Assembly (NCBI GenBank): GCA_913041865.1 | Contig: CAJWIW010000005.1 | Coordinates: forward strand, 1 to 24,942 | Source of the DNA: an uncultured Gammaproteobacteria bacterium | GTDB lineage: Bacteria > Pseudomonadota > Gammaproteobacteria > GCA-002705445 > GCA-002716945 | Reading direction: 5' to 3' | DNA: 24,942 nt | Part shown: positions 23,015 through 24,942 of the stretch, in pieces | Numbering within the stretch: the stretch's first letter is position 1 | Layout: each line of letters opens with the position of its first letter | Program-made: the position numbers and the translations under genes | Notes under the pieces: generated by a model | Told to the model about the DNA's origin: nothing | The model's input: only the letters and a program-made list of their open reading frames with translations | The model's database searches: none

Positions 23015-24870
23015 TCTTGATATAGTGTCTCGTTATCAATATCAATAACTGAATTGTCTTTGAATATTCTAAAAACTCTATCAAAGTCTGATTCACTATA
23101 TGTATTCTTTGAAAAGTTTATAAAATCCTTATAATTATCATCTTTCTCTACTTCTTTGATTTTATTTATAGACTGTATGTTGAAAATTATTATGTCACCT
23201 GATTTCATTGTCTTAAATTGGAATCCGAGAGTAGGATTTGAATTAAAAAAGATATTTTTGAGTTCCTCATTAACTTCATTTGAATCAGTTGTCCCGCTGA
23301 AACTCTCAAATGATGAATCAATTTTTTTGATATCAGCATTTAAATCATCCCTGAGATCTTCTGATTGTGTCAACAATATTTCTCTAGTCTTTATATCCTT
23401 AAGAAGCTTATTTATAATATTTTTAGACTTGTCAAAACTCATTTGCTTTTCATCAAAATATTTATCTACCTGAGCTACTATGAACCTGTCTTCATCTATA
23501 AATATTGGTTGTGATAGTTTCTGATTGAAGATGATTTCATCTCTAAAAAGATCATTTCGAACATGATTAAACTTGAAAATACCAGTTCCAGAGTCTTTAT
23601 TAACCCTTTGACTTACATCTACTTCTACTTTAAGAAAATCTGATAAATATGATATGTCGTTATCACCAGAATAAATAATTTCATTTACCTCATCAATTAG
23701 GCTAAAATATTTTTTTGCTGCAATATCGCTTAGTAATTCATTCCTAATGTCTTGCTTTACACTATCAAACTTGGTGACTTTTCCACGGGTAATCGATTCA
23801 ATAGATATAATATGATATTTATTTTGATATTCAAAAATTTCAGAAATTTGACCAATTTCTAGATTATACAGAGCAGATTTGAACGGAGCCGGAAGATCTT
23901 CTATAACAATCTCACCCATGAAACCTTTATTAGACTTTGATTCTTTGCTGACATCATACTCATTTGATACCTGCGCAAATGATTTACCATTTAAGAGCTC
24001 TGAATGGATCCTCTTATGTATGTTATCTGAATTATCTCTTATAGGGACAGAAACATGTGAAATTGCATATTTTTTTGTCCCACTGTACATCCCATCTCTT
24101 AACCGATTATCATATTCTGTCTTGATTTCATTTTCTGTAATAGTAATATTTTTAGAGATGTTATCTTTACTAATTTCTATAAACCTAAAAAAAGCGTGTT
24201 CAGGCTCACGGAAATTATCCTTATTAGAATCATAGTAACCTAAAAGATTATCCTCTGAGATAGTTATATTATTTTCTACTTTTGATCTCGACAAGATTTT
24301 AAAATTTATAACTCTTTCTTGAAACCTATTCGATGTTAAATCCAGGATTTCGTTTTTAGTTAAGATAGACGTATCTGTTATAGATTGTTTCAGTTGTTCG
24401 CTGATACCTTTTTGATATACATAACTTTCGTAAATTTCAGGTGTAACATTCAATCGAAATAATTGTGATTTATATAAATCATTACTAAAAACTCCATTAT
24501 CTTTGAAGGCATTTGTATTATACAGATCATCCAAAATTGATTGATTATGGAATACTAGACCAAAATCACGTGACATTTGATCAATTAGTGTCGTCCTGAT
24601 TATATATTCCACTGTAATTTTTTTTATGAATTCATCTGTGTAGATAGATGGAATCGACCCACCATAGTTTTTACTCAAGGCTTGTTTGTATTGATAAACT
24701 TCCTGTTCAATTTTAGAGTTAGTTATATTCTGATCATTTATTTTGATTACATATGTGTTACTTGGTGTTTGATAATCACCTAGCCCCATAAATACAAGTG
24801 GGATCGCAACTAGTACTACTAGCAAACCTACTACCCATGTGCTTAAATTTTCTCGAATTTTACTTAACAT
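23011..24870 (-). CDS. ppiD: Periplasmic folding factor PpiD (SurA/parvulin family)
   Basis: Membrane-anchored periplasmic chaperone at the exit of the Sec translocon. The 619-residue protein (E. coli 623) has an N-terminal signal anchor (about 12-30, ending GLGDY), a SurA_N-like chaperone part (about 35-170), a parvulin-type domain at about 267-358 that keeps the ISHV and YHII histidines (His272, His353), and a long C-terminal chaperone region. E. coli PpiD has little isomerase activity, so catalysis here is uncertain. The start is only 18 bases from the tRNA-Asp 3' end with no visible Shine-Dalgarno, which suggests co-transcription with the tRNA. The stop overlaps the fabI stop by four bases. 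The order ppiD-fabI-peptide ABC importer is, from memory, also found in Pseudomonas. Confidence 0.93.
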   Translation of the reverse strand: MLSKIRENLSTWVVGLLVVLVAIPLVFMGLGDYQTPSNTYVIKINDQNITNSKIEQEVYQYKQALSKNYGGSIPSIYTDEFIKKITVEYIIRTTLIDQMSRDFGLVFHNQSILDDLYNTNAFKDNGVFSNDLYKSQLFRLNVTPEIYESYVYQKGISEQLKQSITDTSILTKNEILDLTSNRFQERVINFKILSRSKVENNITISEDNLLGYYDSNKDNFREPEHAFFRFIEISKDNISKNITITENEIKTEYDNRLRDGMYSGTKKYAISHVSVPIRDNSDNIHKRIHSELLNGKSFAQVSNEYDVSKESKSNKGFMGEIVIEDLPAPFKSALYNLEIGQISEIFEYQNKYHIISIESITRGKVTKFDSVKQDIRNELLSDIAAKKYFSLIDEVNEIIYSGDNDISYLSDFLKVEVDVSQRVNKDSGTGIFKFNHVRNDLFRDEIIFNQKLSQPIFIDEDRFIVAQVDKYFDEKQMSFDKSKNIINKLLKDIKTREILLTQSEDLRDDLNADIKKIDSSFESFSGTTDSNEVNEELKNIFFNSNPTLGFQFKTMKSGDIIIFNIQSINKIKEVEKDDNYKDFINFSKNTYSESDFDRVFRIFKDNSVIDIDNETLYQD

Positions 24871-24888
24871 CTTAATATAAAAATTTCA

Positions 24889-24942
24889 CGGAGACGAAGG
24901 GACTCGAACCCTCGACCTCCTGCGTGACAGGCAGGCATTCTA
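24889..24942 (-). tRNA. tRNA-Asp (GTC), partial at the window edge
   Basis: The 3' two-thirds of a tRNA is visible on the minus strand: anticodon stem CCTGC/GCAGG around loop CTGTCAC (anticodon GTC, Asp), a five-base variable loop, T arm GAGGG-TTCGAGT-CCCTT with one G-T wobble, acceptor 3' strand CGTCTCC and discriminator G73 at 24889, an aspartate identity base. The D arm and 5' acceptor strand lie beyond the window. The bases after G73 are TGA, so the CCA end is not encoded and must be added by tRNA nucleotidyltransferase. Confidence 0.93.

Noticed and set aside
23017..23039. Inverted repeat TTGATA...TATCAA just after the fabI stop as a terminator
   Set aside because: Arms are only six bases with an 11-base loop, lie inside the ppiD coding region, and no T-run follows.
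23156..23473. 105-codon open frame antisense to ppiD, and a similar one at 23879-24235
   Set aside because: Both mirror ppiD codons; hydrophobic stretches arise from the complement of charged codons and are not evidence of a membrane protein.
1..24942. Mobile elements, CRISPR arrays, phage genes, toxin-antitoxin pairs or biosynthetic clusters
   Set aside because: Looked for transposase-like proteins, regular direct repeats and small paired frames; every sizeable region is accounted for by conserved housekeeping genes.

Overview
The window is AT-rich (about one third G+C by eye), almost fully coding chromosomal DNA. It carries 23 protein genes and one partial tRNA gene, and no stretch longer than about 130 bases lacks a gene. 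The gene set (BamA, Skp, RseP, LpxA/B/D, PpiD, two-domain YejF) and its order point to a gammaproteobacterium. The low G+C, overlapping stops and starts, tiny gaps and missing neighbour genes (no pyrH between tsf and frr, no glnD beside map) suggest a streamlined genome, such as a marine free-living lineage. That assignment is inference; no marker here fixes the taxon.

Layout. (1) Positions 1-3232, + strand: a Gfo/Idh/MocA oxidoreductase and a DegT-family aminotransferase lie directly before lpxB. The context identifies them as GnnA and GnnB, which make the 3-amino analogue of UDP-GlcNAc for lipid A with amide-linked primary acyl chains. (2) Positions 3234-14701, - strand: one long gene chain, read as rpsB, tsf, frr, uppS, cdsA, dxr, rseP, bamA, skp, lpxD, fabZ, lpxA. 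It joins translation (S2, EF-Ts, ribosome recycling), isoprenoid and phospholipid precursors, envelope-stress proteolysis, outer-membrane protein assembly and lipid A synthesis. Almost every junction overlaps or abuts. (3) Positions 14826-16728, + strand: map and dapE, divergent from rpsB. (4) Positions 16714-22179, - strand: yejA-yejB-yejE-yejF, a peptide-type ABC importer. (5) fabI (+), converging on ppiD (-), with a partial tRNA-Asp gene 18 bases upstream of ppiD at the right edge.

The genes work together mainly in envelope building. FabZ and FabI serve fatty-acid elongation and supply hydroxyacyl-ACP. GnnA/GnnB, LpxA, LpxD and LpxB build lipid A. CdsA, UppS and Dxr feed phospholipid and undecaprenyl supply. 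BamA, Skp and PpiD fold outer-membrane proteins, and RseP links misfolding to the stress response.

I found no mobile element, CRISPR array, phage gene or clearly novel multigene system. The most interesting points are the GnnA/GnnB lipid A variant in an inverted arrangement relative to lpxA, the absence of pyrH from its usual slot, the three tail-to-tail junctions with almost no space between stop codons, and the tight tRNA-Asp/ppiD arrangement.
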